The position numbers were made by a program, and so were the translations under genes. A DNA stretch of 36,772 nt from assembly GCA_034104345.1 (NCBI GenBank), contig JAXEDY010000017.1, forward strand, positions 1 through 36,772, in the 5' to 3' direction. This document shows positions 1 through 6,884 of the stretch, one piece after another; the stretch's first letter is position 1, and every line of letters begins with the position of its first letter. Under the pieces are notes generated by a model. It searched no databases and was not told the DNA's origin. It saw nothing but the letters and a program-made list of their open reading frames with translations. The DNA comes from HGM11416 sp034104345 (GTDB taxonomy: Bacteria; Bacillota; Clostridia; Christensenellales; Borkfalkiaceae).

Positions 1-40
1 CGGTCATCGTGGTCGCAAATGCCAAGCAGAAACGCAGCAT
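1..40 (-). CDS. Partial second copy of the repeat ORF, cut by the window edge
   Basis: An ATG at 40 on the minus strand opens the same 13 residues (MLRFCLAFATTMT) as the ORF at 49-165 and runs off the left edge. Its upstream spacer (8 bp, containing GTCGAC) is the same as that of the first copy. It supports a tandem array of the same ORF. Confidence 0.2.
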   Translation of the reverse strand, partial: MLRFCLAFATTMT

Positions 41-186
41 GTCGACGCTTATGAAAACAAAGTATTTGGGTTTAGAAGCGAGACAGGCAAGGCTCGCGCG
101 GCATTGCGGACATGATAGACCTTTTTGGTCATCGTGGTCGCAAATGCCAAGCAGAAACGCAGCATGTCGACGCTTATAAAAACAAA
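2..186. repeat. Tandem repeat, 125-bp unit (about 1.5 units visible)
   Basis: Positions 2-61 and 127-186 are the same 60-bp sequence with one mismatch (G at 53, A at 178), offset by exactly 125 bp. The intervening 62-126 completes one unit. The left copy touches the window edge, so the array may be longer. The right copy runs over the queA stop codon and its last few codons. Each unit holds a GTCGAC site and, on the minus strand, one short ORF. The 60-bp repeat is too long for a CRISPR repeat. Confidence 0.85.
49..165 (-). CDS. Repeat-encoded 38-aa ORF of unknown function
   Basis: This is a complete small ORF on the minus strand (ATG at 165, TAA at 49) filling one 125-bp repeat unit: 117 bp of ORF plus an 8-bp spacer. 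It begins MLRFCLAFATTMTKK and ends SLLNPNTLFS. It starts 8 bp after the queA stop, in the same direction. I see no Shine-Dalgarno sequence, because the upstream bases are the 3' end of queA. The next unit would start an identical N-terminus at 40. It may be a translated small protein or only an open frame carried by a repeat. I recognise no domain. Confidence 0.25.
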   Translation of the reverse strand: MLRFCLAFATTMTKKVYHVRNAARALPVSLLNPNTLFS

Positions 187-1202
187 CAGGCGTCGCCGAA
201 AGAGAAAAAACGATACTTCTCCTTTACAGCCAGGTTGTAAAGTTCAAGGGTTTTTTCGCGTCCTAAAAAGGCGGAAACAAGCATTATAAGAGTGCTTTCG
301 GGCAAGTGGAAGTTGGTTATTAAACCTTCGACGCACTTGAATTTGTAAGGCGGATAAATAAAAATGCCCGTGTCGCCCGCGCAAGGCTTTATTCTTCCGT
401 TTTCGTCGGCAACGGTTTCAAGCGTTCTTACGGCGGTGGTGCCTACGGCTATAACGCGGCGCCTTTCGTCTTTTGCTTTATTTACGGCAGCCGCCGCTTC
501 TTCGGTTACGCAATAGTGTTCGACGTGCATTTTATGTTCTAAAATGTTGTCGGTCTTAACGGGGCGGAAGGTCCCCAGCCCCACGTTAAGTTGCACGCGC
601 GCAAATTCTACCCCTTTATCTTTTAGTTTTTTAATGAGTTCTTCGGTAAAATGAAGCCCTGCGGTAGGCGCGGCGGCAGAACCTTCTTGTCTGCAATAAA
701 CCGTCTGATAGCGGCTTTGGTCTTTAAGTTTTTCGCGAATGTATGGCGGAAGCGGCATTTCGCCCACGCGCGAAAGCAAGTCTTCGAACACCCCGTCGAA
801 CTTAAAACGCACTATTCTTTCGCCCGTTTCGGTGCGTGAAAGCACGGTAAGAGACAATTCGTCGGATACTGTAAGTTCTACGCCTTCTTTCGCTTTTTTG
901 CCGGGGCGGACCATAACTTCCCAGTCGGTTAAATTAAGCCTTTTTAAAAGCAGAATTTCAACTTTTCCGCCGTGAACTGTGGTTGAATATATGCGCGCGG
1001 GATAAACTTTCGTGTCGTTTACGACAAGCAAATCGCCCTTTTTAAAGATGTCCGCAATATCGTAAAAATGTTTATGCTCTACTTTATCGGTCGCGCGGGT
1101 ATAGTATAAAAGCCGCGACGAATCGCGCGGATAAAGCGGGGTTTGCGCAATTAACTCTTCGGGTAGTTCGTAATAAAAATCGGATGTTTTTAACGTTTCC
1201 AT
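174..1202 (-). CDS. queA: S-adenosylmethionine:tRNA ribosyltransferase-isomerase QueA
   Basis: QueA moves the ribose of S-adenosylmethionine onto 7-aminomethyl-7-deazaguanine in tRNA, making epoxyqueuosine (cytoplasmic, queuosine pathway). At 342 aa it is the usual family length. It opens with a typical QueA N-terminus (YELPEELIAQTPLYPRDSSRL). Central family motifs are present: SAAAPTAGLHFTEEL, VGLGTFRPV and the C-terminal ITNFHLPESTLIMLVSAFLG, followed by YRFFSFGDA. It is last in a ruvC-ruvA-ruvB-queA run, 84 bp behind ruvB; RuvAB next to QueA is a common bacterial arrangement. The last codons (GDACLFL) and the stop lie inside the 125-bp tandem repeat, so the extreme C-terminus may have been rewritten by the repeat. 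No clear ribosome binding site precedes the ATG. Confidence 0.97.
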   Translation of the reverse strand: METLKTSDFYYELPEELIAQTPLYPRDSSRLLYYTRATDKVEHKHFYDIADIFKKGDLLVVNDTKVYPARIYSTTVHGGKVEILLLKRLNLTDWEVMVRPGKKAKEGVELTVSDELSLTVLSRTETGERIVRFKFDGVFEDLLSRVGEMPLPPYIREKLKDQSRYQTVYCRQEGSAAAPTAGLHFTEELIKKLKDKGVEFARVQLNVGLGTFRPVKTDNILEHKMHVEHYCVTEEAAAAVNKAKDERRRVIAVGTTAVRTLETVADENGRIKPCAGDTGIFIYPPYKFKCVEGLITNFHLPESTLIMLVSAFLGREKTLELYNLAVKEKYRFFSFGDACLFL

Positions 1203-1218
1203 AATAAGAAATATTTAT

Positions 1219-1253
1219 AAAAAGCGGGGCTATAAGCCCGTTATCGGCACTTT
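1219..1253 (-). repeat. Interspersed hairpin element, copy A
   Basis: This is a 35-bp element between ruvB and queA. It matches copy B at 33705-33739 at 34 of 35 positions in inverted orientation. Read on the minus strand it contains a GGGCT/AGCCC hairpin followed by CGCTTTTT, so here it could also act as a terminator or attenuator after ruvB. More diverged copies are at 3905-3940 and 16308-16347. Confidence 0.7.
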
Positions 1254-1286
1254 GGTAAATTTTTTAAGACAACTTAAAGAAAAAAA

Positions 1287-2360
1287 TCATTCGTCGGTTT
1301 CGTCAAAAAGCGAAACCTGATCGCGCTTCGATTTAGGCATTTTTCTGCCGAGATGTTTATATGCCGCAGGCGTGCAAATTCTGCCGCGCGGCGAGCGCGA
1401 AATAAAACCGAGTTGCAAAAGGTAGGGTTCGTAAACGTCTTCGATAGTATTTTTGTCTTCGTTTACGGTTGCCGCCAGGGTTTCAAGTCCCACAGGTCCG
1501 CCGCCGAATTTGTCCATCATCGAAGTTAAAAGCCTTATATCTACGTTATCGAGCCCGAGTTTATCGATTTCCATTTTGTCGAGCGCAAGGCACGCGTCGT
1601 CGTAAGTTATATATTCGTGTCCCAAAACCGCCGAATAGTCGCGCACGCGCTTTAAAAGTCTGTTTGCGATACGCGGCGTTCCGCGACTTCTCGAAGCGAG
1701 TTCGAGCGCGGCGTCTTTTTCTATTTTCGAACCCAATACTTCGCCCGAACGGTCGATAATTTCGGCAAGTTCTTCGCGCGAATAAAGTTCCAAGCGGCAA
1801 ATAACCCCGAAGCGGTCGCGCAGGGGCGAAGAAAGCATTCCCGCGCGCGTGGTTGCGCCGATAAGCGTGAAGCGTTTAAGCGGAATTTGCACCGTGCGCG
1901 CAGAAGGACCTTTTCCGAGTATTATGTCGAGCGAATAATCTTCCATCGCGGGATATAAAATTTCTTCTACCGTGTGATTTAAGCGGTGAATTTCATCGAT
2001 AAAAAGTACGTCGCCTTCGTTCAAGTTGGTAAGCACGGCGGCAAGATCGCCCGCTTTTTCGATGGAAGGTCCGCTGGTTACCTTTATCGAAACGCCCATT
2101 TCGTTTGCGATTATGTGCGAAAGTGTGGTTTTGCCAAGCCCCGGCGGGCCGTAAAGCAAAACGTGATCGAGCGGCTCGCCGCGAAGTTTTGCCGCCTGCA
2201 TATATACGGCAAGGTTGTTTTTTACCTTGGTCTGCCCTATATAGCCGTCCATCGACTTAGGGCGCAAAACGTTTTCGATCTCGTCGAAATCGGTGCGCTC
2301 GGCGTCTACAAGGCGTTCTTCTTCGCCGCCCGTTTGTTCAAAAATATCTTCGTTTATCAT
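1287..2360 (-). CDS. ruvB: Holliday junction branch migration DNA helicase RuvB
   Basis: RuvB is the hexameric AAA+ motor that, with RuvA, drives branch migration of Holliday junctions during recombinational repair. The 357-aa product has Walker A GPPGLGKTT (about residues 70-78), Walker B VLFIDEIHRLN, a sensor region TLIGATTRAG, the arginine-finger segment SSPLRDRFG, and a C-terminal winged helix with the family signature GGGPVGLETLAATV. Length is normal. It lies 119 bp downstream of ruvA. The ATG at 2360 has no obvious Shine-Dalgarno sequence; a small hairpin (CGCCG/CGGCG at about 2381-2395) sits just upstream. Confidence 0.98.
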   Translation of the reverse strand: MINEDIFEQTGGEEERLVDAERTDFDEIENVLRPKSMDGYIGQTKVKNNLAVYMQAAKLRGEPLDHVLLYGPPGLGKTTLSHIIANEMGVSIKVTSGPSIEKAGDLAAVLTNLNEGDVLFIDEIHRLNHTVEEILYPAMEDYSLDIILGKGPSARTVQIPLKRFTLIGATTRAGMLSSPLRDRFGVICRLELYSREELAEIIDRSGEVLGSKIEKDAALELASRSRGTPRIANRLLKRVRDYSAVLGHEYITYDDACLALDKMEIDKLGLDNVDIRLLTSMMDKFGGGPVGLETLAATVNEDKNTIEDVYEPYLLQLGFISRSPRGRICTPAAYKHLGRKMPKSKRDQVSLFDETDE

Positions 2361-2479
2361 AAATGTTTTTTATAAGAATCGCCGAAAAACGGCGGGTTTT
2401 TACGTATCCTTTAAGGTTTTTGCCCGATAAATTCAGCCACGTAGTTAGCGTTAAGCCGAACAAATTGAGTCAAGCGGGC

Positions 2480-3082
2480 TTAACCCAACGAACGGAGCGC
2501 GCCCGCAATAATATCCTCGAGCGTTTTCGCGCCGCTTTCTATGGCTTTGCCTACGGCGTTTACCGCCACCGCTTTGGTATAACCGAGCGTCATAAGGGCG
2601 GTTACGGCGTTTTCGCCGTCCGAACCGGCGCCCGCGTAAGCCGAACCGGCGCCGCTAAGCTTTGCAAGATCTCCGCTTGCCAAGTCCGAAACGCTTTCGC
2701 GCAGTTCGACTATTATTCGTTCGGCGGTTTTTTTGCCGAGCCCTTTTATTTTAGAAAGTTCTTTAACGTCTGAAGAAGCGATTGCGACCGCTAAATCTTT
2801 AATTCCAAGCCCCGAAAGCACGGTAATTGCCATTTTCGCGCCTACGCCCGAAACGCTTAAAAGTTTTAAAAACATCGTTTTTTCTTCGACGTTGTTAAAT
2901 CCGTAAAGAAAAATTCCGTCTTCTTTAACTTGCAAATAGGTATAAACGCCGCCGCCGCGTTCCTGCAAAAGCCTGCAAGCCGCCGCCGCCGAACAAATCA
3001 CTTCGTAGCCTATACCGTTGTTTTCCATTAAAATTTTGTTTTCGTCGCTAAAAATAACTTTTCCGCTGATATAACCTATCAT
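2480..3082 (-). CDS. ruvA: Holliday junction branch migration protein RuvA
   Basis: RuvA is the tetrameric Holliday-junction-binding subunit that loads RuvB. The 200-aa protein has the N-terminal OB-fold start (MIGYISGKV), two helix-hairpin-helix segments (LSVSGVGAKMAITVLSG and LSKIKGLGKKTAERIIVELR), a flexible Gly/Ala-rich linker at about 135-155, and the C-terminal RuvB-interacting domain (ALMTLGYTKAVAVNAVGKAI). A GGGTG ribosome binding site lies just ahead of the ATG. It is the middle gene of ruvC-ruvA-ruvB. Confidence 0.98.
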   Translation of the reverse strand: MIGYISGKVIFSDENKILMENNGIGYEVICSAAAACRLLQERGGGVYTYLQVKEDGIFLYGFNNVEEKTMFLKLLSVSGVGAKMAITVLSGLGIKDLAVAIASSDVKELSKIKGLGKKTAERIIVELRESVSDLASGDLAKLSGAGSAYAGAGSDGENAVTALMTLGYTKAVAVNAVGKAIESGAKTLEDIIAGALRSLG

Positions 3083-3152
3083 AATTCACCCAAATATGCA
3101 AAATTTGCGGTAAAACAATAAAAATAAACTATTTAACGCCGAATCCGATAAA

Positions 3153-3650
3153 CTATTTTATGCCGAATTCGCCCGAAAATCTGTTCGTAAAAATATGCGT
3201 AAGAGCAACTGCAACGGCGTCCGCCGCGTCGTCGGGCTTGGGGATTGCTTTTAACTTTAAAAGCGTTTTTACCATTTCCTGAATTTGTTTTTTATCCGCC
3301 CTGCCGTATCCCGTAAGCGCCTGCTTTATCTGGAGCGGCGTATACTCGTAAAGCCTGCCGCACTCTTTTACGCATGTAAGCAGAACAACTCCGCGCGCCT
3401 GCGCCACGCTGATCGCGGTTTTTTGGTTGTCGTTAAAAAACAATTCTTCCAAAGCGATATGGTCGGGCTTATATTTTGCGATAAGTTTTTTAAGGTCTTC
3501 TTCTATCATCGCAAGCCGAACGGGAACAGACTCGTTTTTCGGCGTTAAAATTACGCCGTGGCTGACGGCCACCGCCCCGCCACGCCCGTCGGTATCTACA
3601 ACCCCGAAACCTATTGTGGCAAGCCCCGGATCTATGCCTAAAACACGCAT
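3153..3650 (-). CDS. ruvC: Crossover junction endodeoxyribonuclease RuvC
   Basis: RuvC is the endonuclease that cleaves Holliday junctions symmetrically. I start it at 3650 (MRVLGIDPGLATIGFG, 165 aa) rather than at an in-frame ATG at 3683. The shorter start puts the catalytic GIDPG at the N-terminus as in the family, and an AGGA ribosome binding site lies about 9 bp upstream. Acidic catalytic residues are visible in GIDPG, ALEELFF and the C-terminal PDDAADAVAVAL. It is the first gene of ruvC-ruvA-ruvB-queA, behind a promoter at 3722-3751. Confidence 0.97.
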   Translation of the reverse strand: MRVLGIDPGLATIGFGVVDTDGRGGAVAVSHGVILTPKNESVPVRLAMIEEDLKKLIAKYKPDHIALEELFFNDNQKTAISVAQARGVVLLTCVKECGRLYEYTPLQIKQALTGYGRADKKQIQEMVKTLLKLKAIPKPDDAADAVAVALTHIFTNRFSGEFGIK

Positions 3651-3721
3651 CGTTATAATCCTTAAACGGCAATCCGGCGACAAACGCCGCCTTTTACCAT
3701 GTATATATGCATTATTCTTAT

Positions 3722-3751
3722 ATTATATAGTAAAATCGGCGTTTAAGTCAA
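3722..3751 (-). promoter_or_regulatory. Sigma-A-type promoter for ruvC-ruvA-ruvB-queA
   Basis: On the minus strand TTGACT (3751-3746) is followed after 18 bp by TATAAT (3727-3722). The predicted start, near 3714, leaves a leader of about 65 nt before the ruvC ATG. Confidence 0.75.
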
Positions 3752-3823
3752 GCAAAAACGCGCAAGCACGCGCGAACGATAAAAAAGCGCCGATTGCCGA
3801 ATTTGCAGCCGACGTAAAAGCAA

Positions 3824-3864
3824 ACAAAAAAACCTCGGCAAGCAACGATAAGCCAAGGTTTTTT
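3824..3864 (-). terminator. Rho-independent terminator downstream of the DUF975 gene
   Basis: A 9-bp stem (AACCTCGGC against GCCAAGGTT, one internal mismatch) with a 12-nt loop, flanked by A- and T-tracts on both sides, so it could work on either strand. On the minus strand it lies about 100 bp after the DUF975 stop. The rest of the 315-bp gap 3651-3965 holds the ruvC promoter and repeat copy D. Confidence 0.75.
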
Positions 3865-3904
3865 GCGGCGATTTTTCGCCTTAAACTATTAAAATATTTT
3901 TAAA

Positions 3905-3940
3905 TAAGTGCGCCTATAGGTCGATTAACGCATATTTCGC
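3905..3940 (-). repeat. Interspersed hairpin element, copy D (diverged)
   Basis: Read on the minus strand it begins GCGAAA and contains TGCG...CTATAG...CGCA followed by CTTATTT, aligning with copies A-C. It lies 25 bp after the DUF975 stop. The TGCG/CGCA ends can pair. Identity to copy A is clearly lower than that of copy B. Confidence 0.4.
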
Positions 3941-3965
3941 GCCTAAAAACACAGGCTTAAAAAAC

Positions 3966-4562
3966 TTATTCGGCAGCGCCGCGTTCGGCAATAAGAGCCA
4001 TATAAAAGTTTGCGCGTGCCTGATAATGATAAGGCATAACGAACAGAACGCCTATGCCGAAGCAAAGCGAACCTAAAAGATACCAGCCGATAAAACTTAA
4101 ATCGAGCAAGAACAAGTCCATTTTATGTCCGTTCATAAGTTCGATGCTTTCTTTGTGGCAGGTGTTCCAGTCTTTTTCTTTGTTATCCTGCGCGATAAAC
4201 TGCGACATTGCGTAAGAATACGACTTTACTATACCGGGAATTACGAACAACAAACTCCATAAAAACGTAAAAATGGTTTCTACGATGTAAAGCACGCACG
4301 AAGTGCCGAAGTTTTCGGTAAAACCGGTAAAAAGGTCGCTAAATTCGGGTTTTTTGCCCCTTACCACGTTAACCTGCATGCGATAAAGCCCGAACGTTAA
4401 AGGACCTGCGACGATTAAAACGCCGATTGCCGTAAACGACAAAAGTCCTTCGATTGCGCTGACTATCAGCATAGCCAGAAGCATAAAAAGCCACGATTGG
4501 GCAAAGATATTGCCGCCGAGTTGTTTGCGCGCGTTTTCTCTTAAAACACTGTTCGCCACCAT
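3966..4562 (-). CDS. DUF975 family integral membrane protein
   Basis: A 198-aa polytopic membrane protein of the DUF975 family, whose biochemical role is unknown. Family features: N-terminal LRENARKQLGGN, the segment FLWSLLFVIPGIVKSYSYAM, then SIELMNGHKMDLFLLDLSFI and GWYLLGSLCFGIGVLFVMPY near the C-terminus. About five hydrophobic segments are visible (roughly 25-45, 47-62, 90-115, 148-170, 172-190). An AGGAG site lies about 12 bp upstream of the ATG (a GTG follows directly at 4559), and a near-consensus promoter lies at 4636-4665. It is monocistronic, with a terminator downstream. Confidence 0.88.
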   Translation of the reverse strand: MVANSVLRENARKQLGGNIFAQSWLFMLLAMLIVSAIEGLLSFTAIGVLIVAGPLTFGLYRMQVNVVRGKKPEFSDLFTGFTENFGTSCVLYIVETIFTFLWSLLFVIPGIVKSYSYAMSQFIAQDNKEKDWNTCHKESIELMNGHKMDLFLLDLSFIGWYLLGSLCFGIGVLFVMPYHYQARANFYMALIAERGAAE

Positions 4563-4635
4563 AATAAAACAAATCTCCTTATTTTTGCATTCTCGCGCCG
4601 CAAAAACCGCAAACGCCGAACGCTTTTATGAAAAA

Positions 4636-4665
4636 ATTATATCATGTTTAAAAGCGGCTTGTCAA
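4636..4665 (-). promoter_or_regulatory. Sigma-A-type promoter for the DUF975 gene
   Basis: On the minus strand TTGACA (4665-4660), 18-bp spacer, TATAAT (4641-4636). Both hexamers are perfect. The 436-bp gap 4563-4998 holds this promoter, the divergent cotransporter promoter and the 11-bp repeats. I see no gene in 4690-4800. Confidence 0.8.
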
Positions 4666-4805
4666 CGCCTTTTTATAATTATGCCGTTATTTACCCTTTT
4701 ATTAAAAATATTTTAAAAAAATAAAATCCCGTATTTTTTTTAACAACGTTTCGCCCTTCAGCATTTCGCCCTTTTGCGCCGCTTTTTTTACAAAAAGCAA
4801 AAAAA

Positions 4806-4844
4806 CGTAAAGTTTATGTAAAGCGCATGTAAAACCTTTGTATG
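4806..4844 (-). promoter_or_regulatory. Pho-box-like 11-bp phased direct repeats upstream of the Na/Pi cotransporter
   Basis: On the minus strand TTTACA (4833-4828), TTTACA (4822-4817) and TTTACG (4811-4806) recur at exactly 11-bp spacing, with a weaker CATACA (4844-4839) completing four. Gram-positive PhoP sites are known to be TT(A/C/T)ACA hexamers repeated with about 5-bp spacers. The array lies about 35 bp upstream of the cotransporter -35 box, in reverse orientation relative to that gene. The assignment rests on pattern and gene context only. Confidence 0.5.
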
Positions 4845-4879
4845 GTTATATAAAACGTTGTTTTTTATGTGCAATTTGT

Positions 4880-4908
4880 TTGAAAATCGTTTTTTATTGC
4901 GTTATAAT
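4880..4908 (+). promoter_or_regulatory. Promoter for the Na/Pi cotransporter gene
   Basis: TTGAAA (4880-4885), 17-bp spacer, TATAAT (4903-4908). It lies inside the longest possible reading frame of the gene, which argues that translation starts at 4999 and not at the upstream in-frame ATG at 4858. Confidence 0.7.
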
Positions 4909-4998
4909 CACAAATGTAAAAGTTTGAAAAAATTTAGATTTGCAAATAAAACTACGAAAATTTTTACGCATGAAAACGAAACGGAGAAACAAAACGGT

Positions 4999-6684
4999 AT
5001 GTTATCACCCGAAGAAGTAATGCAACTTATTCACAGCCTGATATGGCTGCTTGCGGGCGTGGGCGTTTTTATCGTCGGCATGAATTTTATGGGCGACGCC
5101 CTTGAAAAAAGCGCGGGAAACGAAACCAAACGATTGCTTGAAAAAATAAGCAACAATCGTTTTTCGGGTGTGGCGATAGGCGCGGGCGTTACGGCGATTA
5201 TTCAAAGTTCGTCGGCTACTTCGGTTATGGTTATAGGGCTTGTAAACGCAGGCGTTATGACTTTAACTCAGGCAACGCCTATCATTATGGGCACAAACAT
5301 AGGCACAACCGTAACCGGCGTGCTTGTTGCGCTTAAAAACGATTATTTTAATATGGCCATGTATTTGCTTGCGTTTGCGGGCGTTATGATGGGCTTTGTG
5401 AAAAAAGAAAAACTTAAAATCGCGGGGAATCTTTGCTGCGGGCTTGGGCTGATTTTCGTGGGTCTTAACATAATGAGCAGCGATCGGGCATTCGGCAATC
5501 CGCTGGTCGAAACGCTGTTCACGAATATTTTCAAGGCGATAGACTTTCCGCTGTTGCTTATTTTGGTAGGCGTTATATTTACTGCGCTTATTCAAAGTTC
5601 GTCGGCAGCAACGGGCGTGGTTATAACGATGGTCGGTTCGCGGGTTCTACCGCTCGACCTTGCCCTGTTTATAGTTTTGGGTGCAAATATCGGAACGTGC
5701 GTAACCGCGTTGCTTGCCTCCGTCGGGGCAAACGCCAACTCGAAACGCGTGGCATTTATACACTTTACCTTCAACGTTATAGGTACGGTTTTGTTCGCCG
5801 CGATTATCTGGATTTTTAAAGAACAAGCGATAACCTTGCTTATGACGCTTATTCCCGGCAGCGGGCAAACGGCTTTGCAAATGCGGATTTCGGCGTTCCA
5901 CGTTATTTTCAACGCGGTAACGACTTGCCTGCTTCTGCCCTTTACGAACCTGCTCGTTAAATATTCGCGCGCGGTTATTAAGGATAAAAAGAGCGACGAA
6001 AATTCGCTTACCCTTAAATTCGTCGACGAAAGGCTTTTATCGATGCCAGCCGTTGCGTTGATGCAGGTGAAAAAAGAAATCGACTATATGATGAACGTGG
6101 TCGAAGAAAACATGAACCTGTCGATAAACGCTTTGGAAACGGGAAAAACGGACAGCGGCGAAATCATCGAGAAAAACGAGCAGATTATCGACTTTACGAA
6201 CAGCACCTTAACTAAGTTTTTAATAAATTTATCGTCGAACGTAGAACATAGCGACGAAAAGACGATCGGCGCGTATTTTCACGTTCTGAACGACCTCGAA
6301 CGCATAGGCGACCACGCCGAAAACTTTTTCGAAATGAGCGAAGAAATGAAGAAAAAAGGCGTCGCGTTTTCGCAAAAAGCAAAAGAAGAGATACGCGAAA
6401 TGTTCGACAAAACCGAAGAAATGTTTAAAATTTCGAAAGAAGCGCTCGAAAATTCTGATAAAGAACATCTGCCCGAACTGTCCGCTCTCGAAGACGACGT
6501 CGACGCGCTTAAAAAGAAACTTACGTCAAACCACTTTTCGCGTCTTTCGGGCGGCGAATGCAGCATTGAATTAAGCCCCTATTATTCGTCGGCGGTATCC
6601 GCCCTCGAACGCGTTGCCGACCACATCGTAAACGTTGGCTACAGCATATTAAACCCCACCGGCTCGCAAAAAGAAGCCGGATAA
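4999..6684 (+). CDS. Na/Pi cotransporter family protein with PhoU-like C-terminal domain
   Basis: A sodium-dependent phosphate transporter (NptA/PF02690 type) in the cytoplasmic membrane, 561 aa from the chosen start (MLSPEEVMQL). The frame is open back to 4858, but a promoter at 4880-4908 and a GGAG site about 12 bp upstream favour 4999. Two inverted-repeat transport domains each carry the QSSSA signature (about residues 69-73 and 199-203) followed by TNIGT or ANIGT. A helical PhoU-like domain (about 365-555) has two similar helix bundles, with LNDLERIGDHAENF and ALERVADHIVNVG. Pho-box-like repeats upstream suggest induction under phosphate limitation. It appears monocistronic, with a terminator downstream. 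Confidence 0.93.
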   Translation: MLSPEEVMQLIHSLIWLLAGVGVFIVGMNFMGDALEKSAGNETKRLLEKISNNRFSGVAIGAGVTAIIQSSSATSVMVIGLVNAGVMTLTQATPIIMGTNIGTTVTGVLVALKNDYFNMAMYLLAFAGVMMGFVKKEKLKIAGNLCCGLGLIFVGLNIMSSDRAFGNPLVETLFTNIFKAIDFPLLLILVGVIFTALIQSSSAATGVVITMVGSRVLPLDLALFIVLGANIGTCVTALLASVGANANSKRVAFIHFTFNVIGTVLFAAIIWIFKEQAITLLMTLIPGSGQTALQMRISAFHVIFNAVTTCLLLPFTNLLVKYSRAVIKDKKSDENSLTLKFVDERLLSMPAVALMQVKKEIDYMMNVVEENMNLSINALETGKTDSGEIIEKNEQIIDFTNSTLTKFLINLSSNVEHSDEKTIGAYFHVLNDLERIGDHAENFFEMSEEMKKKGVAFSQKAKEEIREMFDKTEEMFKISKEALENSDKEHLPELSALEDDVDALKKKLTSNHFSRLSGGECSIELSPYYSSAVSALERVADHIVNVGYSILNPTGSQKEAG

Positions 6685-6729
6685 AAAAATTAAAATCGTT
6701 ATAGATTTCATTCGTCGTCACTAATTACC

Positions 6730-6778
6730 GAAAAAGCGCGGAATGCAATTAAAAAACCGATTGCCCCGCGCTTTTTTT
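6730..6778 (+). terminator. Rho-independent terminator after the Na/Pi cotransporter gene
   Basis: A long stem (AAAAAGCGCGG against CCGCGCTTTTT) with an inner GCAAT/ATTGC pairing and a run of seven T, 45 bp after the stop codon. Confidence 0.9.
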
Positions 6779-6798
6779 ATGCTCTTAAAAAAACTAAA

Positions 6799-6818
6799 AA
6801 ACAAATTTATATTTGTTT
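6799..6818. promoter_or_regulatory. Perfect 8-bp palindrome upstream of the ABC transporter gene
   Basis: AAACAAAT and ATTTGTTT, separated by 4 bp, lie 67 bp before the ATG of the ABC gene. The symmetry fits a dimeric repressor operator. No convincing -35/-10 pair was found in 6819-6884, so the promoter position is open. Confidence 0.35.
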
Positions 6819-6884
6819 ACCGAAAATTAACTAAATTCGTGTTAAAATAAAAAAAATTTTAAAATCAGGATTTTTTCGAGGCTT

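Noticed and set aside
1..186. CRISPR array from two 60-bp repeats with a ~65-bp spacer
   Set aside because: The repeats are too long for CRISPR, only two are visible, the intervening sequence is part of an ORF-bearing unit, and no cas gene is present.
2363..2773. Plus-strand 136-codon frame in the ruvA-ruvB region
   Set aside because: Most of it is antisense to ruvA, it starts without a ribosome binding site in the ruvA-ruvB gap, and it shows no domain.
4858..4998. 47-residue N-terminal extension of the Na/Pi cotransporter
   Set aside because: A good promoter lies within it, its composition is unlike transporter N-termini, and a ribosome binding site is present before 4999.
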